From CAWUIO01 sp963922455 (lineage in GTDB: Bacteria; Bacteroidota; Bacteroidia; Cytophagales; Microscillaceae), in assembly GCA_963922455.1 (NCBI GenBank), contig CAWUIO010000018.1, forward strand, positions 1-64,000: a stretch of DNA of 64,000 bases, in the 5' to 3' direction. Each line of letters starts with the position of its first letter. The first letter of the stretch is position 1. Below the pieces are notes generated by a model, which saw only the letters and a program-made list of their open reading frames with translations, did no database searches and was not told the origin of the DNA. The position numbers and the translations under genes are program-made. Positions 33,637 to 41,426 of the stretch are shown piece by piece.

Positions 33637-35307
33637 TTATTCCTGAGCTAATTCCGAATTTTTAATATCCACTTTCTCGAGACGAAGTGTGTTCATGGGG
33701 TCAGCTTCCAATCCTACTACATACGGTTGGGTTAATTGAATAACCTCATCATAGTATAAAACAATGACAGGAGCAAAATCCATCACAATCTGATCCATTT
33801 TGTAATAATCCTCATATTGGGTAAAGAGGTTATCGGTCTCGTGTGCTTCCTCGAATAAACGGTCAAACTCGTCATTGGTAAAATGCGTCTTGTTTGGCCC
33901 ATCAGGAGCAAAGTTTTGACTGTAAAACATCGCCAGATAGTTTTCTGCATCTGGGTAATCTCCCAGCCAAGATCCCCGGAAAAGGTTGACCCTTCCATTA
34001 TCCACCAAATCTTTATGGGTTGAAAACTGATTGGTTTCTATTTCCACATTGATTCCGATGGCTTTCCAATCATTTTGTAAAAACTCAGCAATTTCTTTGT
34101 CTGATTGGTAGGTATTCAGTTTTAAGCTGGGCAAACCATTTCCTTCTGGAAAACCGGCTTCGCGAAGCAACTCTTGGGCTTTGGCTTGATTGTAGGAATA
34201 TCCTTTTACCCGGGTCGAATCAAAAGAGGGAAGGGCAATGGGCACCACTCCATAATCACCGGGGGTTCCTAAGCCATTCCGGATAAAGGATACCAAGCTC
34301 TGACGGTTAACCGCATAGCTCATGGCTTGGCGGAGTTTTGTATTCTTAAAAGGGCTGTCCGAAGCTGCATCTACATTAAAACCGACATACTCGGTATTTA
34401 AGTAATGCATCTTTTGTACGCTAAATTTATCCCGGATACTTTCTTTAATTTCCCCGCTTTTTTCTAAAATCTTGTCTCGGGAGCTTTGGGCCAAGTTTGG
34501 CAACCACTCAAGGTCTCCTTCGTAAAAAGTGAGAAATTCCTGGTTACGATCTTGCTTGAATGTAACTTGTACGCGGTCCAAGTAGGGTAGTAATTGATTC
34601 AAAGTATCACTTTTCCAGTAATGCTCATTACGAGTGAGTAATAGGCTCTCATTTTGCACCCAATTCACAAATTGAAAAGGTCCGGTTCCCACCGGATTGG
34701 CGTCAAAGTCTTCTCCATACGTATCCAAAGCTTCCTTAGGAACTACAAAACAATAAGGCATTGCCAGTATCTGCAAAAAGGCAGGGAAGCGACGGTTCAA
34801 ATAAATTCGGAAGCGATAATCATCCAAAGTGGCAAAACAGGTGTCCGATGGATTCCCGTCGGGTCCTAGAAGTACCTTGTCATTAAATATCCAAGACCCA
34901 TTACCTGAGTTCAAGATCCTTTTGAAGGAATAGACAAAGTCGCTGGCTTTCACTTCACGTCCTCGGCCCCCTTCAAAGCATTTATTATCGTGAAAACGGA
35001 TACCTTCCCGAATGGTGAAAGTATACACTTTTCCGTCATCAGATACATCCCACTCTTGGGCCAGCTCAGGGTGAACGTAGAGGTCTTTAGTGAAGTTAAA
35101 TAGTCCATTATACAATTGAGTAGTTGCCCAGATGTTTGAGCGTAGTCCGGCTTTGGCCGGATCGAGTGAAGTTAGCCCACCGGTTTGGTTATAGCGAAAA
35201 ATCTTCAATTCATCATCAGTACCCGTGGAGTTTTCAGAATTACTGGGACCACAGGCATAGACTAGAAGTAATACCGGTACAAGTATGAGGCATAGTTGTC
35301 TTATCAT
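33637..35307 (-). CDS. ABC transporter substrate-binding lipoprotein, family 5 (OppA-like)
   Basis: This 556-residue solute-binding protein is of the peptide/nickel (SBP_bac_5) type. A lipoprotein signal ends at the YAC lipobox (Cys19). The family signature is visible: YNGLFNFTKDLYVHPELAQEW, YTFTIREGIRFHDNKCF and KASDFVYSFKRIL in the N-lobe. Later there are AMSYAVNRQSLV and the closing LGDYPDAENYLAMF segment. The permease and ATPase genes that normally follow are absent and a terminator comes directly after, so it must work with a transporter encoded elsewhere or serve another role such as peptide sensing. Confidence 0.9.
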   Translation of the reverse strand: MIRQLCLILVPVLLLVYACGPSNSENSTGTDDELKIFRYNQTGGLTSLDPAKAGLRSNIWATTQLYNGLFNFTKDLYVHPELAQEWDVSDDGKVYTFTIREGIRFHDNKCFEGGRGREVKASDFVYSFKRILNSGNGSWIFNDKVLLGPDGNPSDTCFATLDDYRFRIYLNRRFPAFLQILAMPYCFVVPKEALDTYGEDFDANPVGTGPFQFVNWVQNESLLLTRNEHYWKSDTLNQLLPYLDRVQVTFKQDRNQEFLTFYEGDLEWLPNLAQSSRDKILEKSGEIKESIRDKFSVQKMHYLNTEYVGFNVDAASDSPFKNTKLRQAMSYAVNRQSLVSFIRNGLGTPGDYGVVPIALPSFDSTRVKGYSYNQAKAQELLREAGFPEGNGLPSLKLNTYQSDKEIAEFLQNDWKAIGINVEIETNQFSTHKDLVDNGRVNLFRGSWLGDYPDAENYLAMFYSQNFAPDGPNKTHFTNDEFDRLFEEAHETDNLFTQYEDYYKMDQIVMDFAPVIVLYYDEVIQLTQPYVVGLEADPMNTLRLEKVDIKNSELAQE

Positions 35308-35504
35308 AGTAGGATTGCGGATTTGAGTGAAATTGTGATATACCTAGGCTCACAAAATGTTCATAAATATTGACTAAAATTTATATACAAGCAAATAAAT
35401 AGGTGATAAAATTATGCCAAATAATTTAGATAGGGAACTTTTAATAAGAGATAAATCTTGCATATTTGTGATAATATTTCAATTTATCTTAAAAGGTAAC
35501 TACC

Positions 35505-36071
35505 TTGAAGCATCCTAAAAAATCAATCATTTTTAGCCTTCTCCTCATCCTGGGCTTTTCTCAACTCAAAGCTCAATCCGATACGATTAGATTAGAGCTA
35601 GATAGTTTGGAAAATCCCTACACCCCCGATTATTCTCCTAGTAGGGCGGCTTTATACTCCGCTATCTTTCCTGGCATGGGACAGGTTTATAACCGAAAGT
35701 ACTGGAAATTACCAATAATTTATGGATTAGCGGGTACTTTGGGATATTTTGTTTCATTTAATAACACCCGCTATGTACAGTTTCGCAATTCTTTTTTGGC
35801 AAAAAGCGGCCTATTACCCCCTGAGAGGGATGTTTTTCCTTCTCTTACCATAGACCTGGCTCGGAATAATCAGGATGCAGCCAAGAGAGATAGAGATCTA
35901 TTGATTATCTTATCGGTAGTATTGTATGGCCTCAATGTGGTAGATGCGATCGTCGATGCCCATTTCAAAACCTTCGATTTGAGCGATGAGTTGACTTTGA
36001 CAACTAAGCCCCATTTCAGCACATTTCAAGCTAGTATTATCCCAAGTTTTTCCGTAACTTTAACTTTTTAG
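35505..36071 (+). CDS. DUF5683 domain-containing membrane protein
   Basis: This 188-residue protein starts at a TTG codon. It has a signal peptide (IIFSLLLILGFSQLKAQ) and the DUF5683 core, with the PSRAALYSAIFPGMGQVYNRKYWK motif split around residue 50 and two hydrophobic segments (KLPIIYGLAGTLGYFVSF, LLIILSVVLYGLNVVDAIV). In many Bacteroidota this gene lies between parAB and dapB-lepB. Here dapB and a lepB-like gene follow but parAB are missing, so the block has been rearranged on its left side. The function is unknown; a cell-envelope role is inferred from the neighbourhood. Confidence 0.88.
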   Translation: MKHPKKSIIFSLLLILGFSQLKAQSDTIRLELDSLENPYTPDYSPSRAALYSAIFPGMGQVYNRKYWKLPIIYGLAGTLGYFVSFNNTRYVQFRNSFLAKSGLLPPERDVFPSLTIDLARNNQDAAKRDRDLLIILSVVLYGLNVVDAIVDAHFKTFDLSDELTLTTKPHFSTFQASIIPSFSVTLTF

Positions 36072-36245
36072 GGAAAAAAAATGTCCTAAAATTTACCATT
36101 TAGCAAAGCTCATGGATAGTTTTTGCGTATAATCGGTATTTCTACGGTCACGTATACTTCTATTTTTATGATAGTAAAATCGTAATGTATACGGGGCAAA
36201 TATTTGTATATAAAAAGTTTGATGCCTGAAGATTAGGGAGATTTT

Positions 36246-36959
36246 ATGAAAATAGCAATTGTTGGTTACGGTAAAATGGGCAAAACCATCGATAGGATTG
36301 CCCGAGAGTGCGGACACGAAATAAGTCAAATTATTGACCCAAAAGAAGGATCGGGCATTCAAAACGTACAGCTCGGTTTGTCGGATGTAGCCATTGAGTT
36401 TACCCAACCCGAATCGGCCTATCAAAATATTCATTATTGCGTAAGTAATAGAATCCCTATTGTAAGTGGTACCACGGGATGGCTCGATAAAAAGGCAGAA
36501 ATTGAAGCCCTTAGCCAAGAAAAACAAAGTGCCTTTTTTTATGCTTCTAATTTTAGTATAGGCGTAAACCTATTTTTTAAACTCAATAAAACCCTGGCCC
36601 AAATGATGCAAGCCCATAGCAATTATCAAGTTTCTATGGAAGAAATACATCATACCGAAAAAAAAGATGCTCCCAGTGGCACCGCCATAACCTTAGCCGA
36701 AGGACTTATCGATGCCTACGATAGTAAAAATCATTGGGTAAATCACGAAGCCGAAAAACCGGACGAATTATCCATTATTTCTAAACGGATTCCCCAAGTG
36801 CCTGGAACGCACTCGGTACTCTATAAATCGGCCATTGATGACATAGAAATACGTCATACCGCTCATAGCCGGGAAGGCTTTGCCAGAGGAGCCGTACTAG
36901 CCGCCGAGTGGCTTATTGGCAAGGTGGGCGTTTTTGGAATGGAAGATATGCTAGGATAG
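36246..36959 (+). CDS. dapB: 4-hydroxy-tetrahydrodipicolinate reductase
   Basis: This 237-residue enzyme reduces 4-hydroxy-tetrahydrodipicolinate in the lysine/meso-diaminopimelate pathway, supplying peptidoglycan. The dinucleotide-binding motif is GYGKMGK (7-13), the substrate loop is SGTTGW, and the catalytic region EIHHTEKKDAPSGTA with His-His and Lys is intact. A C-terminal GGAVLAAEWL-type helix (RGAVLAAEWLIGK) closes the fold. The length is typical of Bacteroidota DapB. It sits in the conserved DUF5683-dapB-lepB order, 175 bp after DUF5683. Confidence 0.93.
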   Translation: MKIAIVGYGKMGKTIDRIARECGHEISQIIDPKEGSGIQNVQLGLSDVAIEFTQPESAYQNIHYCVSNRIPIVSGTTGWLDKKAEIEALSQEKQSAFFYASNFSIGVNLFFKLNKTLAQMMQAHSNYQVSMEEIHHTEKKDAPSGTAITLAEGLIDAYDSKNHWVNHEAEKPDELSIISKRIPQVPGTHSVLYKSAIDDIEIRHTAHSREGFARGAVLAAEWLIGKVGVFGMEDMLG

Positions 36960-36998
36960 GGCTCAAGTTGAGCCAGTCGCAAATTAAATGAAGTGCTT

Positions 36999-38087
36999 AT
37001 GGCAAGCCAAGCCACCAAATCCCGATCGCTACGTACGAAGCGTCCCCCAGTAACCCGGCGTAGGCGCCCACCAAGAGTCAAAAGAAGATCCTTCTTCCCT
37101 TGGTTTTGGATTTTCTTGATAACGGGTGCCTTATTTTTTCTAAAATCCCTGGTTTTGGAAACGTTTTGGGTGCAAAATGCGGATATGAGCCCTAGCTTGG
37201 AGAGGGGCAGCTACGTTTGGGTGAATAAACTAAGTTATGGCCCCCGCTTGATTAGTCGTCCCTTACACATCCCTTTCACCCGGGACCGGGTGGGAGGCAA
37301 GGCCTTCTGGTCTTATTCTGATCTTATTTCCTGGCCATATCGTCGAATTGTCACCGGGAGGCCAGCCGTATATGATATTTTAGTCTACAATGACCCCACC
37401 GTACTGGGGATCCCGGCAGAGTTAAAACCCCCTCGGATCGGCCGTTGTATAGCTTTGCCTGGCGATACAATAGAATTAAAAGGGGGAGAAGTGTACCGCA
37501 ACAAGCGCTTGCACCCTTATCCCGTTTTGCGAAAATACCAATATACCGTACTTGCCCCCGAGCCCATTCATCCTAAGTTTTTCGAGAAGTATCCCATAGC
37601 GTATAAAGTAAATCAGGAGATCCAGGCAAATAATTGGCAATATCAGTTATCAGGACTGCCCAATGACTTACTGCCCTTTAAAATCCTGCGCGATATCGGA
37701 GGGGTTGAGACCATTACCCGAAATAAATTTACCCCTGAGGATACAGATTTTGCTCTTTTTCCACAACATCAAGATGTGCCGGGCAACCGGGATTACTTTG
37801 GCCCTTTTTGGGTACCGAAGCAAGGCACCCGTATTCCGCTTAGTGAGTACAACCTGCAAGTTTATGGCAAGTTGATACGGGATTTTGAGCTTGAAGATAT
37901 ACCCGGAAACCTCGAGCTACGAACGGATGGCCTCTATTATCGTGGAGGGAAAATGACCTCTCATACTTTCAAACAAGATTACTACGCCCTCTCTGGCGAC
38001 AATTTCCATATAGCCCAAGATACCCGGCTTTGGGGCTTTCTTCCTGAATCGCATCTGCTTGGCGAGTTGGGGGGAGTCCTATTTTAG
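36999..38087 (+). CDS. Signal peptidase I-like protein lacking catalytic residues
   Basis: This 362-residue protein, with a start at ATG 36999, has the layout of Bacteroidota LepB: a basic N-terminus, one membrane segment (about 32-52), then the S26 domain. Box B reads NADMSPSLERG, with Asp62 where the nucleophile Ser should be. Box D reads IGRCIALPGD, with Gly148 in place of the catalytic Lys of IKRxxGLPGD. The last box is kept (LSGDNFHIAQDTRLWGF). It holds the usual lepB position after dapB. With both dyad residues gone it cannot work by the known mechanism and may be a scaffold or substrate-binding protein. An active LepB must exist elsewhere. Confidence 0.85.
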   Translation: MASQATKSRSLRTKRPPVTRRRRPPRVKRRSFFPWFWIFLITGALFFLKSLVLETFWVQNADMSPSLERGSYVWVNKLSYGPRLISRPLHIPFTRDRVGGKAFWSYSDLISWPYRRIVTGRPAVYDILVYNDPTVLGIPAELKPPRIGRCIALPGDTIELKGGEVYRNKRLHPYPVLRKYQYTVLAPEPIHPKFFEKYPIAYKVNQEIQANNWQYQLSGLPNDLLPFKILRDIGGVETITRNKFTPEDTDFALFPQHQDVPGNRDYFGPFWVPKQGTRIPLSEYNLQVYGKLIRDFELEDIPGNLELRTDGLYYRGGKMTSHTFKQDYYALSGDNFHIAQDTRLWGFLPESHLLGELGGVLF

Positions 38088-38113
38088 CCCCCCTTTGTGC
38101 CATCTCCCTATGT

Positions 38114-38244
38114 GGGGCTTTCCCCGCGCAAGAAAAATCAGGGCCTAGGAGCCAATTTTGTGGGCGCGGGGCCGGGCTGTCACTACTCGCTGCCTTTCCC
38201 CACAGGCCTCCACGAGCTCAAACATGCCGTTCCATCCCTAAGCC
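38114..38244 (-). repeat. 131-bp structured repeat, copy 7
   Basis: This minus-strand copy lies 26 bp after the lepB-like stop and 24 bp before the end of the convergent ung gene. Arms CCCCGCGC and GCGCGGGG pair around a loop of about 40 bases. The central box is slightly divergent (GGGCTGTCACTACTCGC) and the end is CCATCCCTAAGCC. Confidence 0.88.
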
Positions 38245-38268
38245 AAAAATGTATTAAAATCAGATTTT

Positions 38269-38925
38269 CTACCAATCAATCTCAGGGAGTCCTTTACTCA
38301 ACAAAAATTCATTGGCCTGGCTGAAGTGACGACAACCGTTAAATCCTCGGGCCAAGGGAGAAGGATGCGGGGCTTTTAAGACAAAATGTTTAGCTGGATC
38401 TATAACGGCCCCTTTATTTTGGGCATATTTTCCCCAGAGCATAAAAACCACATGTTCTTTTTGGTCTGAGATAAGTTTTACCACCGCATCGGTAAAGTTT
38501 TCCCAACCCTTGCGCTGGTGACTGCCCGCCTGGCCACCCCTTACCGTTAAGGTAGCATTGAGCAGAAAAACCCCTTGATCGGCCCATCGTTCCAAGTTGC
38601 CCGATTGTGGCATCTCTTTACCCAAATCTGTGTGGATTTCTTTAAAGATATTTTTTAAGGATGGGGGCTGTCTTACCCCATCATTGACCGAAAAGCAAAG
38701 CCCATTGGCTTGCCCGGGGCCGTGATAGGGGTCTTGCCCTAATATAACCACCCGTAAATCATCAAAGGTAGATCGGGAAAAGGCATTAAATATTAACTTA
38801 CCGGGAGGGTACACGGTGTGTTGGGCATACTCTTCTTTGACAAAGGATACCAGTTTTTTAAAATAATCTTTCTCGAATTCACCTTGAAGGTGCGTTTTCC
38901 AAGAATCAGCAATCTTTACGTCCAT
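38269..38925 (-). CDS. ung: Uracil-DNA glycosylase
   Basis: This 218-residue family-1 uracil-DNA glycosylase removes uracil from DNA as the first step of base-excision repair. The water-activating Asp is D65 in the ILGQDPYHGPGQANG motif; LCFSV forms the uracil pocket, and the minor-groove loop HPSPLARGF carries the catalytic His near residue 186. The length (about 220) matches the family. It is a single gene, convergent with the lepB-like gene and divergent from apaG. Confidence 0.95.
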   Translation of the reverse strand: MDVKIADSWKTHLQGEFEKDYFKKLVSFVKEEYAQHTVYPPGKLIFNAFSRSTFDDLRVVILGQDPYHGPGQANGLCFSVNDGVRQPPSLKNIFKEIHTDLGKEMPQSGNLERWADQGVFLLNATLTVRGGQAGSHQRKGWENFTDAVVKLISDQKEHVVFMLWGKYAQNKGAVIDPAKHFVLKAPHPSPLARGFNGCRHFSQANEFLLSKGLPEIDW

Positions 38926-39071
38926 AAGGTAGCTTGGGTTTGAATTTTCCAGCTTGGAAATTAAAGCAAAAGCTTAGAAATTTCAACGCTTTTGTGTATA
39001 TTCCCGTTTGTTTAGGTATCATATGGAAAAAAATTAGTGATTCACATAAACTTTAAAATTGCGCTGATTTT

Positions 39072-39458
39072 ATGATTACGCAAATCACGGATGGGATAAA
39101 AATAAGCGTAGTAAGTAATTACGAATTTCAAGATTCCAACCCCAACCGAAATCATTTTGTCTATACATATCGCATAAGCATTGAGAATTGTGGAAACCAC
39201 ACCGTGCAGCTTCTAAGAAGACATTGGTACATTTATGATGGTAATGGAGAAATGCACGAGGTAGAAGGTAAGGGGGTAGTGGGCCAACAACCTACCCTTG
39301 AGCCTGGAGAAGTCCATCAATACGTCTCAGGGTGTAATTTGTCTTCGGGTATTGGCAAAATGAAAGGGGTTTACCTCATGGAACGTGTACTAGATGGATA
39401 TCAGTTTGATGTGGTCATTCCTGAGTTTACTTTGATGGCGTCCTTTTTGTTCAATTGA
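39072..39458 (+). CDS. apaG: ApaG domain protein
   Basis: This 128-residue protein is ApaG, an immunoglobulin-like beta sandwich. Characteristic stretches are YTYRISIENCGNHTVQLLRRHW, GEMHEVEGKGVVGQQPTLEPGE and a GxMKGVYLM region near the end. ApaG binds nucleotides or pyrophosphate in some bacteria and is tied to Co2+/Mg2+ resistance in others; the role is not settled. It overlaps the methyltransferase gene by 4 bp (TTGA), so the two are co-translated. The gene has no signal peptide. Confidence 0.92.
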   Translation: MITQITDGIKISVVSNYEFQDSNPNRNHFVYTYRISIENCGNHTVQLLRRHWYIYDGNGEMHEVEGKGVVGQQPTLEPGEVHQYVSGCNLSSGIGKMKGVYLMERVLDGYQFDVVIPEFTLMASFLFN

Positions 39459-40249
39459 AAATTTCCAGCATTCTTTTTTCTCTGGGGGCTTACGCTCGGT
39501 TTTTTCAGGGTTCCCACTCTATTTATTCGGTCCATTCGCCCCAGGCCTACCGGTTTTGTGAAAATGTACTACACGACCAAAGGCAATTTTATGCTTTTGC
39601 CCAAATCAAGAAACTAAGGCGCAAACTAGAAAAAGATACTAGGCTCATTCAACGCACCGATTTTGGGGCGGGCTCCCGTAAAAATCCCAAACCGACCATT
39701 CCACTTAGAAAATTAGTCCGAAACTGCAGCATTCCTCCCCCTCAAGGGAAATTACTCTTCCGTTTGGTCAATCACTATCAACCCCAAAGCATCCTAGAAT
39801 TAGGCACCTGCTTAGGAATGAGCACTAGCTATATGGCTTCCGCCAAAAAGCAGTGCCAGGTGTATAGTTTAGAGGGTGATCCTTCCTTGCTTAGCGTAGC
39901 AAAAGAAAACTTTCAACACCTAAACCTGTCCAATATCGAGCTTATTTGTGGCAATATTGATCAAACCTTACAGCCAACCTTAGCTAAGCTCCCCACCTGG
40001 GACATGATTTTTATTGACGCCAATCATCGGTACGAGGCCTTGACGAGATATTGGGAGTATATCCGCCCCTATGTTCACGAAAATAGCCTGGTCATCCTGG
40101 ATGATATTCATTGGTCCTCGGGTATGGAAAAAGCTTGGCAAGAAATTCAACACGATACAAAGGTTACTTTGAGTTTAGATCTTTTTAGACTAGGCCTATT
40201 ATTTTTTAATACAGACCGACAAGTACAACACTTAAAAATCCGAGCCTAG
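39455..40249 (+). CDS. Class I SAM-dependent methyltransferase (Methyltransf_24 type)
   Basis: This 264-residue protein starts at TTG 39455, overlapping the apaG stop. Motif I is ILELGTCLGMSTSYMAS (about 112-128), then the acidic end of strand 2 at YSLEGDPS, and WDMIFIDANHRYEALTRYW as motif post-II; LVILDDIHWSSGMEKAW follows. This is the O-methyltransferase-like group that includes caffeoyl-CoA and rhamnosyl methyltransferases. A basic N-terminal segment of about 90 residues precedes the fold. The substrate is unknown. Coupling to apaG suggests a shared operon but not an obvious shared pathway. Confidence 0.85.
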   Translation: MKISSILFSLGAYARFFQGSHSIYSVHSPQAYRFCENVLHDQRQFYAFAQIKKLRRKLEKDTRLIQRTDFGAGSRKNPKPTIPLRKLVRNCSIPPPQGKLLFRLVNHYQPQSILELGTCLGMSTSYMASAKKQCQVYSLEGDPSLLSVAKENFQHLNLSNIELICGNIDQTLQPTLAKLPTWDMIFIDANHRYEALTRYWEYIRPYVHENSLVILDDIHWSSGMEKAWQEIQHDTKVTLSLDLFRLGLLFFNTDRQVQHLKIRA

Positions 40250-40328
40250 TCTAAAGGGCTTTTCCCTGATTTGGAAAAAACAAAGTGTACAAACAGGAAC
40301 TTAGGAGCTGTATAAACTGAATGTGTAG

Positions 40329-41231
40329 ATGTTAAAAGTTGCTTGGGCTCCCTCATATGCCCACCCCTTGCCCGAAAATCATCGCTTCCCGATGGAAAAA
40401 TATGCCCTTCTTCCTGAGCAATTGCGGTATGAAGGTACTTTGAGCGAGGATAATTTTTTCACTCCTGGCCTTATGGAAGAATCCTTAATCCTGGGAATAC
40501 ATGAGCCAGAGTACTGGGAGAAATTAAAATACCAAAGGCTTAGCCGAAAAGAAATTCGGGCTACGGGCTTTCCCTTAAGCCCTGAGCTAGTAGCTCGGGA
40601 AATAACCATAGCTCAAGGAACCTTAAGGTGTTGCGAGTTTGCCCGGCAATTTGGCATTGCCATGAATGTGGCCGGGGGTACCCATCACGCTTTTACAGAC
40701 CGGGGGGAGGGCTTCTGTTTACTCAATGATCAGGCTTTGGCTTCTCATTACCTACTTCAAAACAAGATAGCCCACCGTATTTTAATTGTAGACCTCGATG
40801 TACATCAAGGAAATGGAACCGCCCAAATCTTCCAAAATACCCCCGAGGTATTTACCTTCAGTATGCACGGAGCCAAAAACTACCCTCATCGTAAGGAAGT
40901 ATCCGATTTGGATATAGGCTTGGAAGATCAAACCTCGGATAAACCATACCTAGAAAAGCTCTACGAAACCCTGCCCGGCCTTGTCGAGTCTCATCGCCCC
41001 GATTTTGCTTTTTATCAATCGGGGGTGGATATATTGGAAACAGATAAACTGGGTAGGCTGGCCGTAAGTGCCCAAGGCTGTCGGGAAAGAGACCAATTTG
41101 TGATTGACACGTTTTACCAAAAAGGAATCCCCGTGGTGATTTGTATGGGCGGAGGTTATTCTCCCCGAATATCAGATATTGTCAATGCCCACACTGAGAC
41201 CTTCCGAATTGCTCGGGAAAGAATCATGTAA
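40329..41231 (+). CDS. Histone deacetylase family protein (class II-like amidohydrolase)
   Basis: This 300-residue protein is a zinc-dependent deacetylase of the arginase/HDAC fold. The catalytic pair is in GGTHHAF (about 117-123) and the zinc ligands are in IVDLDVHQGNGT (Asp and His) and SGVDILETDKLG (Asp). The opening ENHRFPMEKYALLPEQL is typical of bacterial acetoin-utilisation/HDAC-like proteins. Substrates of such bacterial enzymes are usually acetylated polyamines or small molecules rather than proteins. It stands alone, 80 bp after the methyltransferase, and is convergent with the kinase cluster. Confidence 0.92.
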   Translation: MLKVAWAPSYAHPLPENHRFPMEKYALLPEQLRYEGTLSEDNFFTPGLMEESLILGIHEPEYWEKLKYQRLSRKEIRATGFPLSPELVAREITIAQGTLRCCEFARQFGIAMNVAGGTHHAFTDRGEGFCLLNDQALASHYLLQNKIAHRILIVDLDVHQGNGTAQIFQNTPEVFTFSMHGAKNYPHRKEVSDLDIGLEDQTSDKPYLEKLYETLPGLVESHRPDFAFYQSGVDILETDKLGRLAVSAQGCRERDQFVIDTFYQKGIPVVICMGGGYSPRISDIVNAHTETFRIARERIM

Positions 41232-41266
41232 GTTGGAGGCTACCATTTCTAAAATTCCCAGCCATT

Positions 41267-41397
41267 GGCTTAGGGATAGAGCGGCATGTTTGAGCTCGTA
41301 GAGGCTTGTGGGGAGTGGCAGCGAGTAGCGAAAGCCCGACCTGCGCTTGGTAGGAAGGCACAGTAGGCTATATTTTTGATTAGCGCAGGGAAGCCCC
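41267..41397 (+). repeat. 131-bp structured repeat, copy 8
   Basis: This forward copy lies between the convergent HDAC-like gene and the kinase gene, 29 bp from the kinase stop. Arms CCTGCGCT and AGCGCAGG differ from copy 1 at paired positions, keeping complementarity. The start is GGCTTAGGGATAGAGCGGC and the end GGGAAGCCCC. Confidence 0.92.
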
Positions 41398-41426
41398 AAG
41401 TTATCTCTATCGGTCAAGGCCTAGGA

